Source: QUBU01 sp014337915
Lineage (GTDB): Bacteria; Pseudomonadota; Gammaproteobacteria; Steroidobacterales; GCA-2729495
Assembly (NCBI GenBank): GCA_030263395.1
Contig: SZOW01000004.1
Span: forward strand, 248,001 to 312,000
Reading direction: 5' to 3'
Length of the DNA: 64,000 bases
The notes beneath the pieces are model-generated. The model searched no databases. It had not been told where the DNA came from and worked only from the letters and a program-made list of their open reading frames with translations. Position numbers and translations under genes: made by a program. The stretch's first letter is position 1. Each line of letters opens with the position of its first letter. Below are positions 23,839-31,739 of this stretch, piece by piece.

Positions 23839-25539
23839 TCAAGGGTCCGGCTGGCCGGTGGTGACGGCGCCGCGCGAGGCGGAACTCACCAGCTGCGCAT
23901 ATTTCGTCAACACGCCCTGCCGAACAGTGGCTGCGGGCGCGGTCCATTCCGCCCGGCGCCGCTGCAGCTCTGCATCCGTGACGTCGAGGGTGATGGCGCG
24001 GGCCGCGGCGTCGATGGTGATGCCGTCGCCGTCGCGGACCAGGGCGATCGGCCCACCCACCGCCGCCTCGGGCGTCACATGGCCGACCACGAAGCCATGG
24101 CTGCCACCGGAGAAGCGGCCATCGGTGATCAGAGCCACGCGGTCACCCAGGCCGCGGCCCATGATGGCCGAGGTCGGGCTGAGCATCTCGCGCATGCCGG
24201 GGCCGCCCTTCGGTCCCTCGTAGCGAATGACCACCACGTCGCCAGCGACGACCACGCCGCCGAGGATGGCATCCAGTGCCAGTTCCTCGGAGCCGAACAC
24301 GCGTGCCTTGCCGGAAAAGCTCAGGCCTTCCTTGCCCGTGATCTTGGCGACTGCGCCTTCGGGGGCGAGGTTGCCCTGGAGCACGACCAGGTGGCTGTCC
24401 TTCTTGATCGGCTGGTCGAAGCCGCGAATGATCTTCTGGCCTTCGGGGTAACTGCCGACGCCGGCGAGATTTTCCGCCAGCGTCTTGCCGGTGACGGTCA
24501 GGCAGCCGCCATGGAGCAGGCGCGCATCGAGCAGCATCTTCATCAGCGGCTGGATGCCACCGATGGCCACCAGCTCCGACATGCTGTAATAGCCGCTGGG
24601 CCGCAGATCGGCCAGCACCGGCACCCGCGCGCCGATGCGCGTGAAGTCCGCGAGGCTGAGCTCGATGCCCGCCTCGTGCGCGATCGCGAGCAGGTGGAGC
24701 ACGGCGTTGGTGGAGCCGCCGACGGCGATCACCAGGGTGATGGCGTTTTCGAAGGCCTCGCGGCAAAGGATATCTGAGGGCCGGATGCCGCGGCGGACCA
24801 GTTCGACCACCGCGGCGCCGGCGCGCCGGCAATCGCTGTGCTTGTGGCTGGACACCGCCTCCTGCGCCGAGCTGTCGGGCAGCGACAGGCCCAGTGCCTC
24901 GATGGCCGAGGCCATGGTGTTGGCGGTGTACATGCCGCCGCAGGAGCCGGGCCCTGGAATGGCGGTCTGCTCGACTTCCAGCAGCTGAGCCTCGCTGATG
25001 CGCCCGCCGGCCACGGCGCCCACCGCCTCGAACACCGACACGATGTCGCGGCGGCCTGCGCCCGGCTTGATGGTGCCGCCGTAGACGAACACCGACGGCC
25101 GGTCCATGCGCGCCATGGCCATGACACAGCCAGGCATGTTCTTGTCGCAGCCGCCGATGGAGACGAAGCCGTCGAAGCCCTCGGCCCCGACCACCGTCTC
25201 GATGGAATCCGCGATCACTTCGCGCGACACCAGCGAGTAGCGCATACCCGGCGTGCCCATGGAAATGCCGTCGGACACGGTGATGGTGTTGAAGATCACG
25301 GCCTTGCCGCCGGCCGCATCCGCCCCGGCCGCGGCTTCGCGCGCCAGCACGTCGATATGCATGTTGCAGGGCGTGACATTGCTCCAGGTCGAGGCGATGC
25401 CGATCTGGCTCTTGCGGAAATCGGCCTCGGTGAAACCCACCGCCCGCAGCATGGCCCGGCTGGGTGCCTGGGCGATGCCGTCGACGACCACGCTGGAATA
25501 GCGGCGCTCGCCGCCTGGCCTGGAGCCCTTGTCCGTCAT
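23839..25539 (-). CDS. ilvD: Dihydroxy-acid dehydratase
   Basis: A 566-residue IlvD/Edd-family iron-sulfur enzyme, the third common step of Val/Ile/Leu synthesis. Cluster cysteines are seen in WSNVTPCNMH, GGCDKNMPGC and GPGSCGGMYTANTMA. The start is the ATG at 25539 with AGGAA five bases upstream; an ORF from 25575 adds 12 residues with no support. It lies upstream of lysAC on the same strand. Confidence 0.96.
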   Translation of the reverse strand: MTDKGSRPGGERRYSSVVVDGIAQAPSRAMLRAVGFTEADFRKSQIGIASTWSNVTPCNMHIDVLAREAAAGADAAGGKAVIFNTITVSDGISMGTPGMRYSLVSREVIADSIETVVGAEGFDGFVSIGGCDKNMPGCVMAMARMDRPSVFVYGGTIKPGAGRRDIVSVFEAVGAVAGGRISEAQLLEVEQTAIPGPGSCGGMYTANTMASAIEALGLSLPDSSAQEAVSSHKHSDCRRAGAAVVELVRRGIRPSDILCREAFENAITLVIAVGGSTNAVLHLLAIAHEAGIELSLADFTRIGARVPVLADLRPSGYYSMSELVAIGGIQPLMKMLLDARLLHGGCLTVTGKTLAENLAGVGSYPEGQKIIRGFDQPIKKDSHLVVLQGNLAPEGAVAKITGKEGLSFSGKARVFGSEELALDAILGGVVVAGDVVVIRYEGPKGGPGMREMLSPTSAIMGRGLGDRVALITDGRFSGGSHGFVVGHVTPEAAVGGPIALVRDGDGITIDAAARAITLDVTDAELQRRRAEWTAPAATVRQGVLTKYAQLVSSASRGAVTTGQPDP

Positions 25540-25634
25540 GTCTGGTTCCTGATGCTGCTGGATTGGCGCGGCCACGCGGGGCGGCTGCGGTTGAGCGCGG
25601 CTAGTTTAGCATCGGCGGCGCACCGGCCGGGCGC

Positions 25635-27068
25635 TCAGTCGCCGAGGATCTTGCCGGGATTCATGATGCCGGCCGGGTCGAGCTGCTGCTTGATGGCGCG
25701 CATCAGGTCGAGTTCCACGCCGCTGCGGAAGCGGCGCAGCTCACGCACCTTGAGCAGGCCGATGCCATGCTCGGCGCTGAAGCTGCCGCCGAGGTCGACG
25801 GCGATAGCGTTGACCTCGCCCGTCAGCGAGTCCCAGAGGTCGACGAAGGCCGCAGCCTCCATGCCCGGCGGCTGGGTCAGGTTGAAGTGGATGTTGCCGT
25901 CGCCGACATGGCCGAAGGCCACCACGCGGACGCCCGGCACCAGCTCCGTCACCTGCTGGGTGGCCCGCCCGAGGAACTCCGCCACCCGCGACACCGGCAC
26001 CGAGATGTCGTTCTTGATGCTGGCCCCGCCGCCCTTCTGGGCATCGGAAATACTGTGGCGCAGTAGCCAGAAGGCCTCGCGCTGGGCCTCGCTGCGCGCG
26101 GCGACGCCGTCCAGCACCAGGCCGGATTCCAGGCAGTCGCCGAGGAAATCCTCGAGTTCCTCCTCGGTTCCCGCCTGGTCACGGGCGGTGGCGATTTCCA
26201 GCAGCAGGTACCAGGGCGCCGGCCGCGCCAGCGGCTCGCGGGCCGCAGGCAGGTACGCCAGCACGAACTCCAGCGCCTGGCGGCTCATGAGCTCGAAGGC
26301 GATCAGCTCGTCACCGAGCGCCAGCCGGGCGCGGCTGTGCAGGGCAATGGCGGCCGCGGCATCGGGCAGCGCCACCACCGCGGTGGCCACGCCTCGCGGC
26401 CGCGGGTACAGCTTGCAGGTGGCCGCGGTGATGAAGCCCAGCGTGCCCTCGGCGCCGATGAACAGCTGCTTGAGATCGAAGCCAGCGTTGTCCTTGCGCA
26501 GCGAGCGCAGGCCGTCGAAGACCCGCCCGTCGGGCAGCACCACCTCGAGACCGAGCACTAGCTCGCGTGCCGTGCCAAAGCGCAGGACGTTGGTGCCCCC
26601 CGCGTTGGTCGAGAGGTTGCCGCCGAGCATGCAGCTGCCCTCGGAGGCCAGGCTCAGCGGGAAAAAGCGGTCGGCCTCGGCCGCGGCCGACTGCAGGTCG
26701 GCCAGCACGCAACCGGCTTCCGCGGTGATGGTGTAGTTGTCCGGGTCCAGCTCGCGGATGTCGGCCATGCGCCGCGCCGAGAGGATGATCTCCGGGGCCT
26801 CGGGCGTCGAGCGCGCGACGGCACCACCCACCAGGCCGGTATTGCCGCCCTGGGGAACCACGGCGATGCCATGGCGCGAACAGAGGCCGATGATGGCCGC
26901 GGCCTCCTCGGTAGTGGCCGGCATCAGTACCAGGTCGGCCACGCCGCGGTACAGGCGCCGCGACTCGGTGAGGAAGGGTTCGAGGTCCGCTGGATCCTCG
27001 CGGCAACCCGCCGGCCCGACGATATCCCGCAACTCGCGGACGACTGCGAGATCGATGACGCTTGTCAT
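25635..27068 (-). CDS. FAD-linked oxidase, GlcD / D-2-hydroxyacid dehydrogenase type
   Basis: A 477-residue vanillyl-alcohol-oxidase/PCMH-family flavoprotein. The FAD-binding region has PQGGNTGLVGGAV and SLASEGSCMLGGNLSTNAGG; the C-terminal FAD-linked oxidase domain has AFGHVGDGNIHFNL and SAEHGIGLLK, and ends in DPAGIMNPGKIL. Relatives oxidise D-lactate, glycolate or D-2-hydroxyglutarate and pass electrons to quinone or ETF. SerA-type enzymes can generate D-2-hydroxyglutarate, a plausible substrate, but this is not shown. The start ATG at 27068 matches the family N-terminus. It is divergent from a cyclase-like gene. Confidence 0.88.
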   Translation of the reverse strand: MTSVIDLAVVRELRDIVGPAGCREDPADLEPFLTESRRLYRGVADLVLMPATTEEAAAIIGLCSRHGIAVVPQGGNTGLVGGAVARSTPEAPEIILSARRMADIRELDPDNYTITAEAGCVLADLQSAAAEADRFFPLSLASEGSCMLGGNLSTNAGGTNVLRFGTARELVLGLEVVLPDGRVFDGLRSLRKDNAGFDLKQLFIGAEGTLGFITAATCKLYPRPRGVATAVVALPDAAAAIALHSRARLALGDELIAFELMSRQALEFVLAYLPAAREPLARPAPWYLLLEIATARDQAGTEEELEDFLGDCLESGLVLDGVAARSEAQREAFWLLRHSISDAQKGGGASIKNDISVPVSRVAEFLGRATQQVTELVPGVRVVAFGHVGDGNIHFNLTQPPGMEAAAFVDLWDSLTGEVNAIAVDLGGSFSAEHGIGLLKVRELRRFRSGVELDLMRAIKQQLDPAGIMNPGKILGD

Positions 27069-27152
27069 ATTCCCTGCGACGCTCCGGCGGCCAGTCCGCG
27101 GCTTGCGCCGTCGCCGATGGATGCAGTACGTTCTACCGCGCCTCATGTTAGT

Positions 27153-27168
27153 TCCCCGGCGTCGGGGA
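27153..27168. repeat. Small GC hairpin in the oxidase/cyclase divergent gap
   Basis: TCCCCG and CGGGGA form a perfect 6-bp stem with a GCGT loop, 38 bases before the cyclase-like start and 85 bases before the oxidase start. There is no T-run on either side, so it is not a terminator. It could be an operator or a leader hairpin. Confidence 0.3.
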
Positions 27169-27205
27169 GCCAAGCCTTGCCCGCACCGGGCCCACGAGAC
27201 ACGGG

Positions 27206-28465
27206 ATGGATCAGACCTTGCGAGGCCACGGCATGCCGGGCGAGGCCGACTGGATGACCGACAGCGCACTGGCCAGTCTCAGCCTGCGCCAGCGCAGCAC
27301 GCTGCTCGACCTCGACCGCCAGCTGCACGCGCACTGGGGCCTCGGCCGCAACCTGGTGCTCGCCTGGTGCCCCTACGAGAGCGGCGTCCTCGCCCTGGTG
27401 GTGCCGCACTACGCCGTGGCCGAGTACGCGAGCGCGAGCGGCGCCGCCGACGCCCCCGATGCCGCGCGCCAGGAATTCGTGGCGCGGCTGCTATCCGGCC
27501 CGCGGCGCTTCGAACTGCGCCAGATCAGCAATGCCGCCCGCCTGCTGCAGGCCGAACCGGCCTACCTCGCGCTGCGCCAGCCGCTGGACGGCTCGGCCGA
27601 GGAAACCCGCCTCATCGATCGCATGGTGCGCCGCTATGGCGTGAGCTACGTGCCGAGTCGCGCCGTCGCCCTGTTCGACATCGTCGGCTTCAGCCTGCTG
27701 CGCCCCTTCGAACAGATGACCCAGCTCAACAGCCTGGCACACTCGCTGAATTCCGCCCACAGCAAGATGATCGGCAGCCGCGTCAACGTGAACTTCGCCC
27801 GCTCCGGTACCGGGGATGGCTTCTACATCTGGAACCGCGACCTCGGCGTCGAGGCCAACACCAACCTGTACCACCTCATGCACCTGGTGCTGGCTGACAA
27901 CGCCATCGCGCGGCGCAAGGCCGTCGGGCGCGCCGTGCCGCTGCTGCGGGCCTGCTTCCATGCCGGCAGCTGCTACGAGTTCCACCATGCCGAAGGCCTG
28001 AACCCGACGCTGTACACGCAGATCGTCGGCGATGTCACCATCGAGCTGGCGCGCATGATCGAGCGCGCACTGCCCGGGCAGATCCTGGTCGGCGATTTCC
28101 AGGCCAGCCTGCCGGACGACGACAGCGCAACCGGCCGCAGCTTCGACCTCGACGCGGTGCAGTTCATGGACCGCGCCCGGGACAACCTCGCGCGCCTCAA
28201 TGGCCTGGAGCTGGCCGGCGAGGCCATCGAGTCCATCAAGTGCTACCTCACCGGCCGTGCCCGGGCCGATGGCACCTTCACCATCCGCCGCCTCGCCATC
28301 AGCGACAAGCACGGCCTGACGCATCGCGTGTTCAACGCCAAGGTGAACATCTACCGGCGGGCCGCCGAGCCCATCCTGCTCGGCATCGAGGACCGCTACC
28401 TGCAGGGCGAGCACGCGCCGCTGCCGACGGCCGGGCACATCGTCCGGCCCGGGGCCACGCACTGA
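27206..28465 (+). CDS. Class III nucleotide cyclase-like protein
   Basis: A 419-residue protein. Residues ~150-300 resemble a class III adenylate/guanylate cyclase: VALFDIVGFSLL with Asp158 at the first metal position, SGTGDGFYIW with Asp204 at the second, and VGDVTIELARMIERALPG followed by QILVGD where cyclases have the Asn/Arg transition-state helix. The Arg appears kept (Arg283), but the canonical Asn is not evident. The N-terminal ~140 residues show no known domain. The stop overlaps the next start by one base (TGATG), so it is coupled to a nitrilase-like gene. Whether it makes cyclic nucleotides or only binds one is open. ATGs at 27233 or 27254 could also be the start. Confidence 0.65.
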   Translation: MDQTLRGHGMPGEADWMTDSALASLSLRQRSTLLDLDRQLHAHWGLGRNLVLAWCPYESGVLALVVPHYAVAEYASASGAADAPDAARQEFVARLLSGPRRFELRQISNAARLLQAEPAYLALRQPLDGSAEETRLIDRMVRRYGVSYVPSRAVALFDIVGFSLLRPFEQMTQLNSLAHSLNSAHSKMIGSRVNVNFARSGTGDGFYIWNRDLGVEANTNLYHLMHLVLADNAIARRKAVGRAVPLLRACFHAGSCYEFHHAEGLNPTLYTQIVGDVTIELARMIERALPGQILVGDFQASLPDDDSATGRSFDLDAVQFMDRARDNLARLNGLELAGEAIESIKCYLTGRARADGTFTIRRLAISDKHGLTHRVFNAKVNIYRRAAEPILLGIEDRYLQGEHAPLPTAGHIVRPGATH

Positions 28466-29520
28466 TGGCCGCCCCGTCCCTGCGCTACGGTGCGCTGGCG
28501 CTGCAGGTCACCACGCGGTCCCTGGGCAGCGCCGGTACCGCGGAGGATGCGCGCCGGCAGCTGCGGGCGAACATCGAGCGCCTGGCCGGGATGGTCGCCG
28601 CCAGCGCGCAGCTCATCGCCCATACCAGTGGCGCGGCGCCACGGCTCGTGGTGCTGCCCGAATACGCACTGACCGGCTCGCCGTCGCCGGGCCAGTTCGC
28701 CATCTGGCGTGCGCGCGCTGCGCTGGCGCCTGGCGGACCGGAATACGAAGCCCTGGGCAGGATTGCCCAGGACGGTGCGCTCTACCTCGCCGGCAACGCC
28801 TACGAGGCGGACCCCGCCTTCCCCGATCTGTACTTCCAGGCCTGTTTCATCATCGACCCGGCCGGCGCTGTCATCCTGCGCTACCGGCGCATCGTCTCGC
28901 TGTACTCGCCGTCACCCTACGACGTGCTGCAACGCTACCTCGATCTCTACGGGCCGGAAGCGCTGTTCCCGGTGGTCGACACCGCCATCGGCCGGCTGGC
29001 CGCGGTGGCCTCCGAGGAGATCCTCTATCCCGAGATCGCGCGCTGCCATGCCATGCGCGGCGCCGAGGTCCTGGTGCACTCGACCAGCGAGATGGGCAGC
29101 CCGCGGCCCACGGCCAAGGACATCGCCAAGCGTGCTCGGGCGGCGGAGAACCTGGCCTATGTCGTCTCGGCCAACGCCGCCGGCGTCAGCCACACTCCCC
29201 TGCCCGCGCAATCCACCACCGGCATGGCCAAGATCGTCGACTACGAAGGCCGTATCCTCGCCGCCGCGCCCGGCGGCAGCGAAAGCCTCGCCGCCCACGC
29301 GGAAATCGATCTGGAAGCGCTGCGTGCCAGGCGCCGGCAAACCGGGCTCACCAACGTCCTCGTCCGCCAGCCCTTCCAGGCCTATGCCGCAAGCTACCGC
29401 AGCGTCATCTTCCACGCCGCCGGGCAACTCGAGGCCGGCGGCGCCGCCGCCGAGACCGCCACCCTGCGCGAGGCGCAGCTGCGCGATATCGAGCGGCTGG
29501 CCGGGCTGGGGTTGATCTGA
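28465..29520 (+). CDS. Nitrilase-fold protein lacking the catalytic Cys and Lys
   Basis: A 351-residue member of the carbon-nitrogen hydrolase fold. The triad Glu is present (E66 in VLPEYALTG). The Lys region reads RYRRIVSLYS, with Arg142 where the family has Lys. The nucleophile elbow reads AAVASEEILYPEIAR, with Ser183 where the family has Cys (usually ICYD). RGAEVLVHSTSE and the later GMAKIVDYEGRIL are normal. Two of three catalytic residues are thus changed, so it may be a binding protein or use other chemistry. It is translationally coupled to the cyclase-like gene upstream. Confidence 0.75.
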   Translation: MAAPSLRYGALALQVTTRSLGSAGTAEDARRQLRANIERLAGMVAASAQLIAHTSGAAPRLVVLPEYALTGSPSPGQFAIWRARAALAPGGPEYEALGRIAQDGALYLAGNAYEADPAFPDLYFQACFIIDPAGAVILRYRRIVSLYSPSPYDVLQRYLDLYGPEALFPVVDTAIGRLAAVASEEILYPEIARCHAMRGAEVLVHSTSEMGSPRPTAKDIAKRARAAENLAYVVSANAAGVSHTPLPAQSTTGMAKIVDYEGRILAAAPGGSESLAAHAEIDLEALRARRRQTGLTNVLVRQPFQAYAASYRSVIFHAAGQLEAGGAAAETATLREAQLRDIERLAGLGLI

Positions 29521-29530
29521 GGGGGAGACG

Positions 29531-29624
29531 CAGGGGGACAGTTTACTCAATTGATTCGACGGTCAGCAGACGCCCTCCTGCGCTTCGCCTGCATTTCGAA
29601 TCAATTGAGTAAACTGTCCCCCTG
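29531..29624. repeat. Perfect 29-bp inverted repeat, REPIN/MITE-like
   Basis: Positions 29531-29559 and 29596-29624 are exact reverse complements over 29 bases. The arms contain GGGGGACAGTTTACTCAATT and the outer ends read CAGGGGGACAG. The 36-base centre is partly self-complementary. Arms of the GGGGACAG-TTTAC kind are typical of repeats spread by REP-associated tyrosine transposases, though none is encoded here. It sits between two convergent genes and could also stop transcription from both sides. Confidence 0.8.
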
Positions 29625-29650
29625 CCCCCCCCTGAAACCCTGAAATTCCG

Positions 29651-30661
29651 CTAGCGCCGCCCCCTGGCCTTCGCGCCACCCTTGCGGCTGCTGCGCTCAT
29701 GCACATGCGCTTCGCCGTCGCCGTGGTCGTGCACGTAAAGCTCGGCCGATCCGGCGCCGCCCTGTCCGTCTTCGTTGCTGTAGTCGTAGGCCGGGAACTC
29801 GAAGTCATGCGGGTGGTTGTGGCCGTCCGGGGAGCGGATCCACTTGTAGAGGTTCGGCTTGTTCCGGCGCAGCTGGGCGGCGGCGCGCGAACGGTTTTCC
29901 TCGGGCGTGGACCAGGGATTGAAGTGGAAGTAGTTGTGCAGGATGCTGTCGGTGCGGCCGAAACCGAGCACGCCGAGCTCGCTGGCGAACGCGCCGTGGT
30001 TGATCCAGGCGGGACGCCAGAAGTAGCCGCCGGTCGGCAGGTTGCCGAACTGCATCATCGAGGACGTGCCCCAGATGTGGTAGCTCTCCTCCGCACAGTC
30101 ATGGTAGGAGATGTTGTCCTGCCAGTAGTTGGGCGTCATGCAATAGAGCAGTGAATGCGCGTGGGTCAACGGATCCGAGCGCAGCATCTTCACCATGCAG
30201 CCGGGCGCCACCGAGGGATTGACGAAGTTGGCGACCTTCCACTGCAGGCCCTCGTAGGCGTCTACCATGATGAGCTGGTCGCGCAGCGCCCGCGGATGGT
30301 CGACGTCGGACTCGAGGAAGCTCGGCTCACCGTAGTTGTAGAACAGCAGGCCCTCGGCCCCGCGGGGCGAACTCATCGCCGGCATGGACACGCCGGCGGG
30401 CACGAAGAAATAGTTGCCCTTGCCGTACACCTTGTCCCCGTACTGCACGGACCCGGAGAGAATGAAGAGCTCCATCTCCGAGTAGCTCATGCCCGGCGGC
30501 TGGCGATAGCCGGACTCGAAGCGCACCGTCATCGAGCAGGCGCCGGTGTCGGTGTCCAGGCTCAGCATCTTGTACTTCATGCCCTTCGGGAATCCCGGCA
30601 GGGTCATCTTCTTGAAATCGACGTCGCGATCGACAAAGGGCTCGATATGCGGGCGTGCCAT
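29651..30661 (-). CDS. Two-domain cupin protein with His-rich C-terminus
   Basis: A 336-residue protein with two cupin-like halves. The first (residues ~45-115) has SEMELFILSGSVQYGDKVYG but Tyr/Ser in place of the metal-binding His-x-His. The second (residues ~155-235) has SYHDCAEESYHIWG and WRPAWINHGAF, offering His187, Glu191/192 and His222 as possible ligands. The tail from residue 280 holds at least seven His (HNHPHDFEF, VHDHGDGEAHVHE) and may bind metal. No function is assignable. A palindrome lies in its promoter region and a large inverted repeat just past its stop. Confidence 0.7.
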   Translation of the reverse strand: MARPHIEPFVDRDVDFKKMTLPGFPKGMKYKMLSLDTDTGACSMTVRFESGYRQPPGMSYSEMELFILSGSVQYGDKVYGKGNYFFVPAGVSMPAMSSPRGAEGLLFYNYGEPSFLESDVDHPRALRDQLIMVDAYEGLQWKVANFVNPSVAPGCMVKMLRSDPLTHAHSLLYCMTPNYWQDNISYHDCAEESYHIWGTSSMMQFGNLPTGGYFWRPAWINHGAFASELGVLGFGRTDSILHNYFHFNPWSTPEENRSRAAAQLRRNKPNLYKWIRSPDGHNHPHDFEFPAYDYSNEDGQGGAGSAELYVHDHGDGEAHVHERSSRKGGAKARGRR

Positions 30662-30740
30662 GGCTCAGGTTCTCCGTGAAGGCTGCGCGGGTTGCTGCGA
30701 TGTCAGGTCGGCCGCGGACGCGAGGCGGCGGCCGACCGGC

Positions 30741-30762
30741 ATTGTCCTATCATGATAACAAT
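30741..30762. promoter_or_regulatory. Palindromic candidate operator upstream of the cupin gene
   Basis: TATCATGATA (30748-30757) is a perfect 10-bp palindrome, flanked by ATTGT on one side and ACAAT on the other, in an AT-rich patch 80-100 bases upstream of the cupin ATG. On the minus strand TTGTTT and CATGAT are 17 bases apart and could be the promoter, with the palindrome over the -10 box. Confidence 0.4.
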
Positions 30763-30850
30763 AGAATGCCGAAACAAGCGCCCGGCTGAAAATGGCGGCA
30801 GACAGCAGCGCGGCCCGCAACCGGCCCGCCGAGGACTCAAGGAGGAAAGA

Positions 30851-30927
<77 letters not shown>

Positions 30928-31076
30928 AATCGGAATCTGCGGAATCGTCCTGCCACCTGCGGGTCATGCGGACCGGCCTGCCGCATGTCTGCTGCGGCGG
31001 TCACCGGCCGGGGGTAAGGACCCGCAAGGGCGCGCAATGATAACCCAGCCGCTGCCGCCGGGGAACCGCGGCCACT

Positions 31077-31433
31077 TCAGCGGCGCAGGATCTTCAGGAT
31101 TTCCTCGAGCTCGACCCGCAGCTGGCGCACGATCTGCTGGCTCTGGGAGACATCGGTCTTCGCTTCCTCGCCGGTGAGCTTCTGGCGCGCACCGCCGATG
31201 GTGAAGCCTTCGTCATACAGCAGGCTGCGGATCTGGCGGATGATCAGCACGTCCTGGCGCTGGTAGTAGCGCCGGTTGCCCCGCCGCTTGACCGGCTTGA
31301 GCTGCGGGAACTCCTGCTCCCAGTAGCGCAGCACATGCGGCTTGACGGCGCACAGCTCGCTGACTTCGCCGATGGTGAAATACCGCTTCCCTGGGATGGG
31401 CGGCAGTTCGTCGTTATTTCCCGGTTCCAGCAT
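31077..31433 (-). CDS. MerR-family transcriptional regulator
   Basis: A 118-residue protein with an N-terminal MerR helix-turn-helix (YFTIGEVSELCAVKPHVLRY, residues ~18-37, then the wing RRGNRRYYQRQDVLII) and a C-terminal coiled coil. The short C-terminus has no Cys-rich effector site, so the ligand is unknown. It overlaps the end of ihfA by 20 bases, the order found widely in gammaproteobacteria (pheT-ihfA-merR-tRNA-Pro). Confidence 0.92.
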   Translation of the reverse strand: MLEPGNNDELPPIPGKRYFTIGEVSELCAVKPHVLRYWEQEFPQLKPVKRRGNRRYYQRQDVLIIRQIRSLLYDEGFTIGGARQKLTGEEAKTDVSQSQQIVRQLRVELEEILKILRR

Positions 31434-31713
31434 AGGCTTCCACTCGGGCTTTTAGTTTTTGTCCCGGACGGAAGGTGACGACCCGCCGCGCGGTGATGGG
31501 AATCTCTTCGCCCGTTTTCGGGTTCCTGCCCGGCCTCGTGTTCTTGTCGCGCAGGTCGAAGTTGCCGAACCCGGACAGCTTCACCTGCTCGCCGCTGGCC
31601 AGTGATGACCGCAGATCCTCGAAGAACAGATCCACGAGTTCCCTGGCTTCGCGCTTGTTGAGGCCAAGCTCGTTGAAAAGGGATTCTGCCATATCGGCTT
31701 TTGTCAGGGCCAT
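31414..31713 (-). CDS. ihfA: Integration host factor subunit alpha
   Basis: A 99-residue HU/IHF-family DNA-bending protein that pairs with IhfB (encoded at 44942). The DNA-intercalating arm has RPGRNPKTGEEIPITARRVV and the N-terminus MALTKADMAESLF. It is cotranscribed after pheT with a 26-base gap. IHF shapes promoter, origin and recombination complexes. Confidence 0.96.
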   Translation of the reverse strand: MALTKADMAESLFNELGLNKREARELVDLFFEDLRSSLASGEQVKLSGFGNFDLRDKNTRPGRNPKTGEEIPITARRVVTFRPGQKLKARVEAYAGTGK

Positions 31714-31739
31714 GACTGCTGATTCTCTGGCTCGCTGGC

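Noticed and set aside
29531..29624. The inverted repeat as a simple bidirectional terminator
   Set aside because: The arms are too long and exact, and neither side has a T-run. It may stop transcripts, but a mobile-repeat origin explains it better.
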